Shown: positions 22,461 to 34,551, counted from the first letter of the stretch. The stretch: 64,000 bases of DNA from Garcia nutans (GCA_947685225.1 CANTUV010000072.1:9238001-9302000), one strand, 5' to 3'. A program made the numbers and translations. The notes: a model not told the origin generated them from the sequence alone.

Positions 22461-23577
22461 CTTGAAATGTTGTAGGTGGTGTCGTTGTATGCTCTTGAAT
22501 TGCCGAATTCTAGGTCTGTGAGCCAGAGAGGATCAATGATATGAGATGCAAATGTATGTATGTATGTATGCACAAACAATAGTCAAAGATAAGTAGAATT
22601 TCCTTTCGAACCTTATAACATCCACACATGAATGGCAAGTCTCTTTTCCTAGGTATATGGTTAACAAAATACCAACATGGGGTATCTTGTTTTTGAATAA
22701 TTTCCTCGGATGATTTTAAGCAATAGTTATATTTTCAAAAATGGAAATCAATTCATGATAATTTCCATTAATTAGGTTTTAATCCATTCAACCAACTAAA
22801 GTAGCTTTTATGTTATATTGGATTAAAACTAAATTAAGAGATTTATTATAAATAGATTTCTCACTTGAAAAAGTAACTAATGATTCATGCCAAAAACAAG
22901 CCCATTAATAACGCTTAGTATAAACTAGGCTCACAATTGACTTTTGGTATTTTCATAATTGACATAAATAATTTGCAAGCTCTTTGTAAGAAAAGGTTGG
23001 ATGAAAATAATTTTGTTTCCAAGCCAATTGTAAAAAAGATTTTAGAAAAAATGGATTTTGGGCTTAGTATTTGGGTCATGAGCAAAAGAATTTTTGATTT
23101 GTTTTTAGAAAATTATGTCCAAAGACCATTTTGAAAAATTTTGACAATTGCTTTGGTCTTTTGGACTTTAAAGAAAAAATTTATATTGAGCTTACAATGT
23201 ACTTAGGTCATATTAGAAAAAGAACAAACCAAATAAGCCATGATTTAAACCAAGATAAATTAACCATAGTCAAACAACAAGCATTTGGGGTAAAAACCTA
23301 AGGAAAGTAACTAGGCGAATTACATGAGCTTTAGTCTTTGGGTTAAAAGGCTTAGGTCCCCATAACAAGTATATACTAAAAGGTACAAGGCTATGAGTGG
23401 TTAAGCCATGCTTGATCTCCACACCTTGAGTGAATGTATGGTATCCCTTACATAACACAACACGGGTAACACGGGTGTCCTAACTCACACACACGATGCA
23501 ATCTAAATGATGCAATGGATAATATCATTATAAGAAAGAATAGAATAATATGAAGACCAATGGAATCAACTTCTCTT
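22461..23577 (-). other. 5' leader of element B
   Basis: About 1.1 kb, AT-rich, homologous to 4417-5548 of A. No gene. Confidence 0.6.
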
Positions 23578-23595
23578 ATCCCAGTGGAGTTGCCA
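23578..23595 (-). other. Primer binding site of element B
   Basis: On the minus strand TGGCAACTCCACTGGGAT, the family PBS with small changes. Confidence 0.65.
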
Positions 23596-23596
23596 C

Positions 23597-25805
23597 TGTG
23601 AGTGGAGATTTTTGCCCCCACTCCCAGTGGAATGGTTCTTGCGACTTCGGCACTGTTTTGGCTAGGGGTCTTAGAGAACACGGGCTTAAGCCAGAAGAAA
23701 ATGGAGTCACCACCCGGATGGTCCGGGAAAAAGAAAGAGGTGGATGACTCGATTCCTAAGGAATTCCCAACCCCTAATGGGTTCGAAAAGTTGGGTACGT
23801 GTGGGGAAGGTGAGAAATAGCCCAGCACCCACACAACACCTGGTTCATTGGAAACGGCCTCCTTTGCAGGTCTTAATATTATAAAATTCTTAAGTATAAT
23901 CCATATTACATGCAACAATTAAAATAAAGCATCAATATATTAAAATCAAAGCAATGTCCAAACAAAACAAATAAATGGACACCCATCCAAGGATAGAAAC
24001 ATGTCCTTACACCGTCCATGTCTAAAAATAAATAGGACACCCACCGAAAGGTGGAAATATGTCCTTTACATTAATTCCAAAATATAAAAATAATTTAAAT
24101 TACATAAAATTTAACTAATGAGGTACCCACAAAGTGGAAACATACCTCTTACAATTTTAATACCAAGACAAACAAATAATAATCATAATAATAAAGAAAA
24201 TATCCATCCATGATAAATTAAATAAATCAAGCATTGAAATTAAATAAATCAACCATCAAAACATATGATAAACTACATAATCAAATCTAGAGTTTATAAT
24301 TTTAAAAGATTGAAATTAGGGTTTAAGATTTTTTTAGGTTTGGCCACTGGAATTAGGGTTTGAGGTTTTGGAATTTTGGGAATAAATTAGGGTTTTTTCT
24401 CAGATTAGGATTTTGGGATTATTATTATTATTATTTTAGCTACTGTGAGACTTTTGGAAAAAATGGAATGGATTAGGGTTTTGGAACCTTAAGACATTAG
24501 GGTTTATAATTTTAAAAGATTGGATTTTAGGTTCACTGGATTATGGTTACTAAGTTAGGAATTAGGATTTTATATTTACTAGATTGGGTTTTAGGTTCAC
24601 TGGATTAGGGCTTTAGGGTGTTGATGAACTTGTCATAATGTTTTGATGTTTTAAGAATTAGGGTTTAGGAAAACTAGGGTTTACTGATTGGGTTTTAAGA
24701 AAATTAGAGTTTAGGAAAATTAAGGAATTAAGAATCTAGGGTTAGGGTTTTGAGAATTAATAAGATAGTTTAGGGTTTTTGATATTTTGGAAAACATATT
24801 TGATCTTAGGATTTAAGAAAACAGTTTAGAGTTTTATAGAAAAAATAAAGATTAAAGTTTTTAGAAACGGTAAAGAAGATTAGGGATTGGAATTCTCTAG
24901 ATTTTTGAGCTAGGATGAAACAATAATGAACAAAATATATTATTAGGGTTTATCAATTTAGACTATTGAATCAAAGTGATAACAAAAATAAATAAATGAA
25001 AACTAGTAAGAACAAAAATGATATAACAATTGAATGTTTAAGCAAATTCATGATTAAGACACAAAACCTGCACTGAATTGCTTATTGACTCCAAGCTACT
25101 GCCTGCATCAATATTTATTTCTGGCTGAGCAAAGATTAAAGATGGTGATCACTGCTTTTGTTGGTTGATGAATGTTCGTTGTTTACTCCTCGATTGTTGA
25201 TAATTTATTTTTGTTGTTTTTTGTCTTACTGTTTTTACTCTTCTAAATCTAATTGCTGACCTCTTAATGTTAATTGCTACCCCGTTGATAAAAATTGCCA
25301 CCCCCTTGTTAAAGTCTAAAACATTTTTATTTATAGGCCAAAACCTCACTCAGAATCCTTAACCCTAATATTAATCCGTCCTTAAAACAAATTTTAGTTA
25401 AATTAGGAAACTCATTGAAAACATGTCGATCTGGGCAACCAGATAGACATGAGTTAAGGCCATGTTGACCTGGTTGCCCTAGGTCGACATGAGTCCAACC
25501 TTATGTTGATTTGGAATGCCAGATCAACATGAGGCATGCTCATGTCGACCTGGTCCCTCTAGGTCAACATGAGCAATTGCTCATGTCTCCCCGGCTGGCC
25601 TGACTCGAATTATTCTTGCCTTTTTTAACTTATGGACTGAAAAGTTTTAATTTGGGCTGATTCAACTTGATTTTAGGGTTTTACAATTGAATTTATGCCT
25701 CTTTAATCCGAATCACCTTATTAGAAGTTATAAATCAAATCGAATTTATTTTGACATTCTTTAATTAAGACCGTATCAACTTAGGGCCAAAATTAAGGGT
25801 CTACA
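23597..25805 (-). repeat. 5' LTR of element B (2209 bp)
   Basis: TGTAGACCC...CTCACA on the minus strand. Shortened relative to the 3' LTR by two deletions near 24289 and 24483. TATA box at 25327-25337. Flanked on the right by unrelated sequence (25806 onward), which marks the original insertion site. Confidence 0.85.
23976..24148 (-). other. Three-hairpin row in the 5' LTR of B
   Basis: Foldbacks at 24120-24148, 24034-24065 and 23976-24008. The second has inner stem CCACC/GGTGG where D and J have CTACC/GGTAG. The third has outer arms GGACA/TGTCC. Confidence 0.7.
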
Positions 25806-26045
25806 GTGTCCTGCATGTAGGACTTCAGGTGCTACCACTTCTCCTAAAACCAATTGGTGTCAGGAAAGGTACTCTAGCCTTCTAGTGCATTCAGTACACA
25901 CGAGCACCCATGGCATTTGACTGTGACTTGGCCTCACATCTGTGCCTCAACCTCACATCTGTGCCTCGGCAACAGAATAATTACTGCCACACCTTGTAAC
26001 AATCTCCCCCTCAACAATTGCTCCCGCTAGGAATTGAACCCTGTG
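25806..26045 (-). mobile_element. Possible TRIM/Copia end fragment between B and D
   Basis: Unlike anything else in the window. On the minus strand it contains GGGTTCAATTCCTAGCGGGA and then TTGAGGGGGAGATTGTTACA. The latter resembles the PPT plus LTR start (TGTTA) of small TRIM or Copia-type elements. A 24-bp direct duplication around CACATCTGTGCCTC lies at about 25932-25968. Both ends are cut by the neighbouring LTRs. It could instead be a piece of ordinary host DNA or a SINE, since GGTTCAATTCC also fits a tRNA-type B box. Confidence 0.35.
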
Positions 26046-26307
26046 TGTAGACCTTTAATTTTGGCCTTGTGCTACTCTAATCCCAATTGAAAATGGTCAA
26101 GCTAAATTTTGTCCAATTTTAAAAGCTTAAACCTAGTTTACAACTTTGGATTAGGTCGGTCCAATTTTAAAATGCCTAAAGTAAGTTGGTTTAATTTTTA
26201 AAGCTCTAAACCTAGTCCGATTTATAATTTAAAGACCAAAATAGTTTTGATTTAATTTTAAAATGCAAAACCAAGCTAAAACCTAAATTCATGAAAAATT
26301 GGCTTAG

Positions 26308-26342
26308 CCAATTAGCCATGGGGGTGACCCATGGCTAATTGG
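26308..26342 (+). promoter_or_regulatory. Long palindrome in U3 of LTR D
   Basis: Perfect 15-bp arms CCAATTAGCCATGGG / CCCATGGCTAATTGG around GGTGA, followed by more GCCAATTCGCC/CCATGG foldbacks to about 26450. It is about 210 bp upstream of the TATA box. Confidence 0.6.
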
Positions 26343-26550
26343 AAGCCAATTCGCCATGGAATAGCCTCCATGGTGAATTGGCATTGCCAAATTTGCCATG
26401 GATGGCTTACCATGGAGAATTGGCTAATGCTAAGTCACCATGGTTCATTAATCCAACATTAATTCGGTTTGTTAAGTTTCCTAATTAAGATCAGACTTTG
26501 TTTGACAGTCGGATTAGTGTATTAGGGTTTTTGTTTTAAACTTTCTTTGT

Positions 26551-26560
26551 CTATAAATAG
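26551..26560 (+). promoter_or_regulatory. TATA box of LTR D
   Basis: CTATAAATAG, followed by a leader full of AAACCCTAA-like motifs. Confidence 0.6.
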
Positions 26561-27777
26561 CAATAATTAATACAGAAAAGGGAGGAACATGAAGGCAACA
26601 TAATTAACACAGAAGCAACAACAAAAGGCAGTAATAATTATCAAAAACATATAGAGCAACCATTAACACACACTTAATACTATTAAGTCATAAAACAATA
26701 CATCATATAAAGGCAATAGCTACGATCTTTTTTCGCTCAGCCAGCATTCAAGATTGGTGTAGGAAAAAGTTTGCATCGACGTATAATTTTGGTTGAACCA
26801 CCAAATTAATGTATGTTCTCTAAGTTTAATTCATTTAAAATCAACACAAGACTCTTTGGTGATGGTGTTAAACATTGATTATATTTATTCTTTGTCCAAA
26901 TAGCTCTAGTAGTTTATATTAATCAATTTAATTCGTATTTATTTTATTAAACATGTATAGTAGCTTGTATTCATTAATTTCAAATTCACAGTAGGTTATT
27001 CATTCAACTTTGTTTCATCCTGAAGCTTAGTTAGCCAACTTTTACTTATTTTAGATCCATAATAACTTAAGATTTAATTTGAACCCTTTATTTTATTACT
27101 CAAAACACTAGTTTGCTTAGCTTGAAAAACCAAAATCTTAAATCACAGTTTTAAAACCCTAGTCTCATAAAAACCTTAATTTTCAATATTCAAAACTCCA
27201 ATTGTCATCCTAGAACCTTAATCATTTTTTTCAAAATCCTAAAATCATGTTTTAATCCTAAAACCCTAAATTTATTTTCAAAACCCTAATTTTCATTTAT
27301 AAACCCTAATTTTATTTTCAAAAACCCCAAAACCTTAAATCAAGAATAAAATCCTAATTCTCACCTAAAAAACCCTAATCTTATTTTCAAAGCCCTAAAA
27401 TCCCAATTTTCATCCATAAACCCTAAAATCCTAAATCCTTATACTAAAACCCTAATTTCCATCTCAAAAACTCTAGTTTTGTTTTAAAAATCTAAAACCC
27501 TAATTGTAATTCTAAAAAACTAATTTTATCCTAAAGATCTTATTTTAATCATAAAAATCCTAAAACCATCTATAATCCCTAATTTAGTATATAAACCCTA
27601 AATTTCTATATTTGATGCTTTATTTAACGTTAAAATTTAGATTTTATTTTATTTTTGTCTCTTATGAATGATTTATTGATGTTTTATTTATTATGGAAGA
27701 TTTGTTCTATTTTTGCTTGTGGTTAATTTTTGAATGAGCAAATTTTATTTATTTAATTATTTAAGCTTCAAGAATGT

Positions 27778-27946
27778 AAGATGTATGTTTTCACTTCATG
27801 GGTACCTCATTTATTAAGTTAAGTATAATTTTATTTATTTCAGTGCAAAGGGCATGTTTCCATCAAATGGTGGGTGTCATATTTTGGTTAGTTTTGGACA
27901 TTGAACATTATTGTAAGGGCATGTTTCCATCATGTATTGATGCCCA
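27778..27946 (+). other. Three-hairpin row 1 in LTR D
   Basis: Foldbacks at about 27778-27808, 27847-27879 and 27915-27946, of the subfamily shared with 55081-55260. The third has outer arms GGGCAT/ATGCCC. Confidence 0.65.
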
Positions 27947-28734
27947 TTTTTATTTGCATGTAAACTTTAAATCATTTTTGTTTATTTCCATGAAACACCA
28001 TAAAACTCTAAACTGATTTTCTTCTAATTCCTTTCCAAAATTCCAAATGTTTTGTTAAATATCCAAACTTAAACTATAAATTGTTTTCTCAAACTCCAAA
28101 ATCAAATACATTATCCGAAACACAAAAAGCACTAATTTAACTTTCAAAACCAAGACAGCAACCCCAAATTAGTTAACCTTAAACCCTAGTTTTCCTAAAC
28201 CCTAACCCTTTAATCTTTAAACCTTAAAACCTTATAAACCTAAATATTAAAATTCAAACACAGTAAGCCTAAAAACAATAATTCATTAGCTAATAATCAT
28301 AAACCTAATGTTTTAAAGTATCCAAACTCTAATTTCATGATTTCACTCCTCAAACACTAATTTGGTTAATCAAAGAACTTTAATAATCCCTTAAATCATA
28401 AAACCTTAATCCATTTTAATTCCCTTAAAACTTACAGTAGCTTAAACCAATAAATTCTAAAACCCTAAACATTAAATAAAGAATCTTAAATAAAAACAGT
28501 AGCCTTAATTTGTATTTTTTTACTTGCTTTATTCTTAGATTTGATTGTGTAGTTCATTGTATGCTTTGATTTATTTTATATGCTTTAATTTATTTAAGTT
28601 CAATGCTTGGTTTATTTAGTTTATCATGGATAGATGTTTACGTTCTATTGATGTTTAATATCTTTGATGGATGATTTATTTATGATGAATGGTTATTTAT
28701 TTTATCGATTTATTTAGATTTCCAAATGTTGTAA

Positions 28735-28901
28735 GAGGTATGTTTCCACTTGGTGGGTACCTCATTAGTTAAATATCATGTAATTTAAATTGCTTTTCTA
28801 ATTTAGAACCAATGTAAAGGACATGTTTCTACCTTTTGGTAGGCGTCCTATTTAGGCATGGATTATGAAAGGGCATGTTTCCATCATCGGATGGGTGTCC
28901 A
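28735..28901 (+). other. Three-hairpin row 2 in LTR D
   Basis: Foldbacks at 28735-28763 (GAGGTA/TACCTC), 28818-28849 (AGGAC/GTCCT, inner CTACC/GGTAG) and 28870-28901 (inner CCATC/GATGG). This row belongs to the part of the LTR that matches the 3' LTR. Confidence 0.75.
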
Positions 28902-29290
28902 TTTATTTGTTTTGCTTGGACATTGTTTTGATTTTCAATATATCGACGCTTTATTTTAACTATTGTGTGTAATATGGATAATATTGTTATATTTAAGAAT
29001 TTTATAATATTAAGACCTGTAAAGGAGGCCGGTTCCAATGAACCGAGCATTGTGGGGGTGCTGGGCCATTTCTCACCTTCCCACACGTACCTAACTTTTT
29101 GAACCCATTAGGGAGTTGGGGATTCTTTAGGAATCAAGTCATCTACCCCTTTCTTTTTCCCGGCCCGTCCAGGTGGCAACTCCATTTTCTCTGGACTTAG
29201 GTCCATGTTCTCTAAGGCCTCGAGCCTAAATAGTGCAGAAGTCACAAGAACCATTCCACCGGGAGTGGGGGCGAAAATCCCCGCTCACAG

Positions 29291-29308
29291 TGGCGACTCC
29301 ACTAGGGA
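29291..29308 (+). other. Primer binding site of element D
   Basis: TGGCGACTCCACTAGGGA, one base after the LTR; the family PBS with one change. Confidence 0.75.
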
Positions 29309-30460
29309 CAAGAGAAGTTGATTCCGTTAGTCTTTTTATTATTCTATTCTTTCTTATAATGATATTATCCATTGCATCATATTAGATTGCATCGTGTGCG
29401 TAAGTTAGGATGCCCGTGTTACCCGTGTTATGTTATGTGAGGGATACCATACTTTCACTAAAGTATGGAGATCAAGCATGGCATAACCACTCATAGCCTC
29501 GTACCATTCGGTATATACTTGCTATGGGAACCTAAGCCTTTTTAACCCAAAGACTAAAGCTCATGTAATTGGCCTAGTTACTTTCCTTAGGTTTTTACCC
29601 CAAATGCATGTTGTTTGACTATGGTTAATTTATCTTGGCTTAAATCATGACTTATTTGGTTTGTTCTTTTTCTAATATGACACAAGTACATTTGCAAGCT
29701 CAAAATAAATTTTTCTTTAAAATCTAAAAGACCAAAACTATCTTTAAAACATTTCAAAATGATCTTCGGATATAAGACTTTTCTAAAAATAAATCAAAAA
29801 TTCTTTTGCTCATAACCCAAATACTAAGCCCAAAATCCATTTTTTCTAAAATCTTTTTACAATGGGCTTAGAAATAAATTTATTTTCATCCAACCATTTC
29901 TTACAAAGAGCTTGCAAAATATTTAGGTCAATTACGAAGTACCAAAAATCAATTGTGAGCCTAGTTTATACTAACAGTAATTAATCATGGGCTTATTTTT
30001 GGCATGAATCATTAGTTAATTTTTTCAAGTGGAAAATCTATTTATAATAAACCTCTTATTTTAGTTTCAATCCAATATATCATAAAAGCTACTATAGTTG
30101 GTTAAATGGATTAAAACCTAATTAATGGGAATTATTATGAACTGATTTTCATTTTTGAAAATATAACTATTGGTTGAAACGTCCGTGGGAAATATTCAAA
30201 AACAAGATACACCATGTTGGTATTTTGTTAACCATTTACCTAGGAAAAGAGACTCACCATTCGTGTGTGGATGTTATAAGGTTGGAAGGAACATCCTAAT
30301 TGTCTTTCTTCGTTGATTGTTTGAGCATACATGAATACACGAATACATGAATCACATGACATATCCTTTCTGGCTCATAGACTTGGAGTACGACAATTCA
30401 AGAGCTTTCAACAATATCATCTACGGCATTGATTTTTGATTCTAGTACTTCATTGGAAGG
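29309..30460 (+). other. 5' leader of element D
   Basis: About 1.15 kb of AT-rich sequence homologous to the leaders of A, B, F and K. No gene. Confidence 0.6.
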
Positions 30461-31223
30461 ATGGATGCAAACCAGCTAAGGGACATAGTTGATGAAGTTG
30501 TCAAAGCTAGGATGGCCGAGCTATGAGATCAATTGGTTGAAATTATGAGGACCCAGTTGATTAAAATTCTAGAGATCATCAACAATGCTAATGAGGCATC
30601 TCCCATTGACATAAGAAAGAAGGCAAAAGCAACATTAACAAGGAACATGTATAATGATAGAGATCGAATGAAAAATGAGAGATCAATCCCATATTGTACA
30701 AGACCAACAGAACCATGTGCTATCTAAGTGGAACAATAGGAGCGACTATCACCCTAGTGGCCAAAGTCAAAGGGAAAAAGGAGGTGTTGAGAAAAATGCA
30801 ACAACTGAGCCTACAAAGAAGCGTAAATTTTCAAACTTAAGGGAGTCTTTGTCAAAGATGTTAGAAAATCTAATTAAAATGGATTTGCTACAACCATTGG
30901 CACCTCAACCTCTACATAAGCCTCTACCACTAAATTTTGATGCCAAGGTTTTCTGTCAATTCCATCAAATGCAAGGGCATGAGGCAGATAAATGTGTTCG
31001 ATTAAGGCATGAAATCCAAGATTTGATTGACAGTGGAAAGCTACTTGAGCCTGATAAGCCCAACACTTAGAATAATTCTCTGCCTAAATTTGGAAGGGCA
31101 CCATCGCTTACAACCTTCATGAAGAGTTTTATCTTGTCACCTTGTCATGATATGGATAGAGAAGCTGCTAAAGATGATGATGAAGCAATGATCCTTGATG
31201 ATGGAGAAAATCCTTGCCCTTGA
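30461..31223 (+). pseudogene. gag: gag remnant of element D lacking the capsid core
   Basis: ATG at 30461 begins MDANQLRDIVDEVVKARMAEL, then a TGA stop (about 30524) and DQLVEIMRTQLIKILEIINN. The next part, from about 30675, is in another frame and leads to FCQFHQMQGHEADKCVRLRH, the Cys/His cluster, and HEIQDLIDSGKLLEPDKPNT before a stop. As in B, the central capsid-type domain seen in A and K is absent. It would not make a working Gag. Confidence 0.75.
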
Positions 31224-31825
31224 GATGTCTAAATAAAAGAAGTATCTTCGACTCCAACTCAACGAACTTTCCTTAGCTTGAATGTTGCTTTTCAATTTTA
31301 CTCTCTTTAATATTTTGGAACTATTGTGTTTTCCAAATTTAAAGTTGCTTGAAATAAATTACTTTCATCAAAATTTTTGTTGGTCTTTGTTCATTTTGGT
31401 GCTTAACCAATGAGGAATCTAGCTTGATAATTCATAAATTAATATATTTATGCATCATGACTTGAATGACTTTACTAGGTGAGGGAATTGCTCTATAGCA
31501 TTGAATTGTGCATGCTTACTTAGAGAGGGCTCCTGCATAATTACCTTTGTCAAGGTCCTAGTCAATCTTAGAACATGCTTTGACAAACTTTCGAGGCAAA
31601 ATTGAACTCTACTTATTTAAAGGAGAGATGATCTAGGCATTGTTTGGTTAGCCAACAACTAGTATCCACCCAATTAAATATCAATCCCTAGTTGTCCCTT
31701 TGGGCCTATAAAATTTTAGCTTTCTTTTTATTGGCATATAAGCCCAACCTACCTTGAGCTGTTGTGATACTTTTGACAAGTCTTATGATCACTAAGATGA
31801 AGAGGCAAGAAGATCAAAGAAAGAA
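31224..31825 (+). other. Spacer after gag in element D
   Basis: Homologous to 2431-3024 (reverse orientation). No gene. Confidence 0.55.
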
Positions 31826-32074
31826 ATGATTACCATGAAGATAGTTAAAGTTATCAATACCATGAAGATAGTTGAAGTTCTCAATACCATGAAGATAGTT
31901 GAAGTTCTCAATACCATAAAGATAGTTGATGTTTTCAAGACCATAAGGGTAGTTGAAGTTTACCTAATATCTCCAATATATCAAGACAATATCAAAGTAA
32001 CAAATGGTTTATCCCTGTCAAAGGAGATTTATGTCACTCTACTCATCCATTATTGGAAACCCAAGTTGGCATAA
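31826..32074 (+). pseudogene. 27-bp-repeat reading frame of element D
   Basis: Five in-frame 27-bp units (MKIVKVINT, MKIVEVLNT twice, IKIVDVFKT, IRVVEV), then the conserved tail SPIYQDNIKVTNGLSLSKE. It differs in unit number from B and K, so the array expands and contracts while staying in frame. Function unknown. Confidence 0.4.
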
Positions 32075-33741
32075 ACAAGACAACTCTGTTTGAGCTAAGA
32101 CCAAAAAAATAAGAGAGGAAAAAATATAAAACCCAAAATGGTTCAGAAAGCTAACTGAGTTCTCTTTTACCTAAAGCAGCAAAAGGCTTCCATTTGGTTT
32201 ATAAGGACAGTTTGACTTGAATTGGTCCAACTCAACCAAAGATTCGATCAAAGTCAAAGAAAAAGGAGAAAGATCACCCAGCTTTTGAAAGTTCTATACT
32301 TGACAGTCCTGCAAGGAAGAAGGACAAAATGATAAAATGCTCGAAGAAAGGGAAGAGTAAGAAAAAGAAAGAAAAAGAAAAGGGAAAAGAAGAAAAGAAA
32401 CGAATTTGGGCCTCAAACTTTTTACAAGGGTAAAGACTATCCTAATCAAGATTCAGATTAATGCCAAGAAGATATAGAAGGAATTTGGAGTCTAGCAAGA
32501 TTGCTCCCAGCTGCCTAAAGATCAAACAAGAAATTTGTAGTGTGAGGGTTTGTCCATTTAGTCACAATAGCTCCCACTTACAAATGGCATTCATTTAACC
32601 CATGTCCCTTATATACCCCATTTCAAGCCTATCAAAGACCTGTTGATCTCTCTTGGTAACTAGAGTCTATAAGTGGAGATAGTTTGGATAAGCATGAATA
32701 TGAGATAGATAATATTTAAACTCAATGAGACCTTTGGCCAAGTAATGTGTATGTGCCTATCTGAAGTGCAACAGTTTTTGCTAAAATAGAAATAATTCCC
32801 AAGTTTAGTACGGTAACTAAGGTTGTCTGTTATAGATATGTTAATTTGGAAAAATCAAGTCCTGAGGTACATTGACATTGATTTGGCAAAGCCAAAATTT
32901 GATTTCAAAATCAAAATTCAAAAAAATTCAAAAATGTTTTTGTCATACAAAACCTTCAAGTTAAGGGGAGTATGTTGAATTGTCGAATCTCGAAGAACAC
33001 ACTGGGCAAAATAAATGATTACTGGCAAGGTCATGAAGAAGCTACCAACTGACATGCTGAATCATAATGGATGAATCCCTGCTGTTTGGGGCCTCCATTA
33101 TTCATATTTTTAACATCTTAAAGATAAAAGCCATAAATGTCAAGCATCCTATCATTCCAGTGCAAGACCTGAATGGGCATCTCAAAGGAGTTAATGAGAA
33201 CACTTCTGCTGATCACCTCGGTCTGTGAGTTGATGGAACGACTGTAAGTATTATTCATACATATCATGAATACATGAGCATATCACATCGCACATTCTTG
33301 TCTTGTATTGTCTATTCTTTGTTAAAGTGAACAGCAAACACCCTATGAAGTAAATAATCAAAAGAGGATATCAAATCAGGGGGGCATGGAAAGCCCATTG
33401 CTTGAGAAAGTTCTAGTAATTTTGGAAAGAGAAGAAATGCGTGCTTGTGTGAAGAACTAGACAACAAAACATCAATCAGAGCCCGCATGAAAAAATCATG
33501 GGTTTGAACCTACACAGGGGGCAAAGTTTCTCCTTTTCAATTTTTGAGCTTATATATAAAATATTTTCGAACTCACTTGCAAATATTTCGCCACGCAGGG
33601 GGCAGGAGAGGATATAAGGTCCAATTAAAGATAGTTGAATTTTTCCAAAAAGGAAGAACAAGAAAGAATGAGAAAGAGGAAAATTAGAATTCTCAAAAGA
33701 ATGAAGATGCAAAAGATGAAAGATCAGTCCAGCTAAAAGAG
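32075..33741 (+). other. 3' non-coding region of element D
   Basis: Purine-rich tract at about 32340-32402, and two extra PPT-like motifs, CAGGGGGCAAAG (33515-33526) and GCAGGGGGCAGG (33596-33607). No gene seen. Confidence 0.65.
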
Positions 33742-34440
33742 TTGAAGCTAGGGTAAAGACCCGACCTCCAATGGATAAAGATTTATTTTTCAAGGGTAAA
33801 GACCCGACCTCCAATGGATAACTATCCATGTTTCAAGGGTAAAGACCCAATCTCCAATGGATAAAGATCCATGTTTCAAGGGTAAAGACCCGATCTCCAA
33901 AGGATAAAGATCCATGTTTCAAGGGTAAAGACCCAATCTCCAGTGGATAAAGATCCATAGTTTGAGGGTGAAGACCTAATTCCAAGGATGAAGATCCAAT
34001 TTCAAAGGGTGAAGACCCGAAGTCCAAGGATGAAGATCTAATTTCAAAGGGTGAAGACCCGAAGTCTCAAAGGATGAAGATTCATTTTCAAGGGTGAATT
34101 CCCAATCTCAAAGGATGAAGATCCTTTTTCAAGGGTGAAGACCTGATCTACAAGGATGAAGATCCATTTACAAGGGTGAAGACCCGATCTCAAAAGATGA
34201 AGATCCATTTTCAAGGGTGAAAACTTTATCTCAAAGGCTGAAGTTCCATTTTCAAGGGTAAAGACCCCATCTCAAAGGATGAAGATCCATTTTCAAGGGT
34301 GAAGACCCAATCTCAAAGGATGAAGATCCATTTTCAAGGGTGAAGACCCGATCTCAAAGGATGAAGATCCATTTACGAGGGTGAAGACCCGATCTCTAAG
34401 GTTGAAGATCCTTTTTCAAAGGTGAAGATTAGATGCTAAA
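33742..34440 (+). repeat. Minisatellite arrays 1 and 2 of element D
   Basis: 33742-33960: 43-bp units of the GGGTAAAGACCC / GGATAAAGATCC type. 33960-34440: 41-bp units of the GGGTGAAGACCC / GGATGAAGATCC type. Each unit is a diverged dimer of a half-unit of about 20 bp. Confidence 0.9.
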
Positions 34441-34551
34441 GATGAAGATCCAAGGCCAAACGATAAAGATCCATTTTGAGGGTGAAGAACCACAATGCAT
34501 AGAACAAACGGAGCAGTCATACTTCTCAACTGATAAAAGGTTAGTCAAACT

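Larger units (their letters stand above)
7788..25805 (-). mobile_element. Element B: gag-only Ogre/Tat-like retrotransposon, host of A and C
   Basis: Minus-strand element with 5' LTR 25805-23597, PBS, leader, decayed gag, 27-bp-repeat frame, minisatellite, PPT and 3' LTR starting at 10130. The internal region is split by element C (11166-19257). The 3' LTR stops at 7788, where element A is inserted, so the last ~240 bp of B lie outside the window. Sequence on the two sides of C joins smoothly when compared with intact relatives. No pol sequence is present. Confidence 0.82.
26046..29289 (+). repeat. Chimeric 5' LTR of element D (3244 bp)
   Basis: Starts TGTAGACC and ends CCCCGCTCACA before the PBS. 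Positions 26046-27961 resemble the LTR fragment at 53866-55414. At about 27962 the sequence switches to the type of the 3' LTR of this element (matching 36390 onward). As a result it carries two rows of three hairpins. TATA box at 26551-26560. Confidence 0.8.

Noticed and set aside
25806..26045. tRNA gene from the GGTTCAATTCC motif
   Set aside because: No matching A box or cloverleaf around it.
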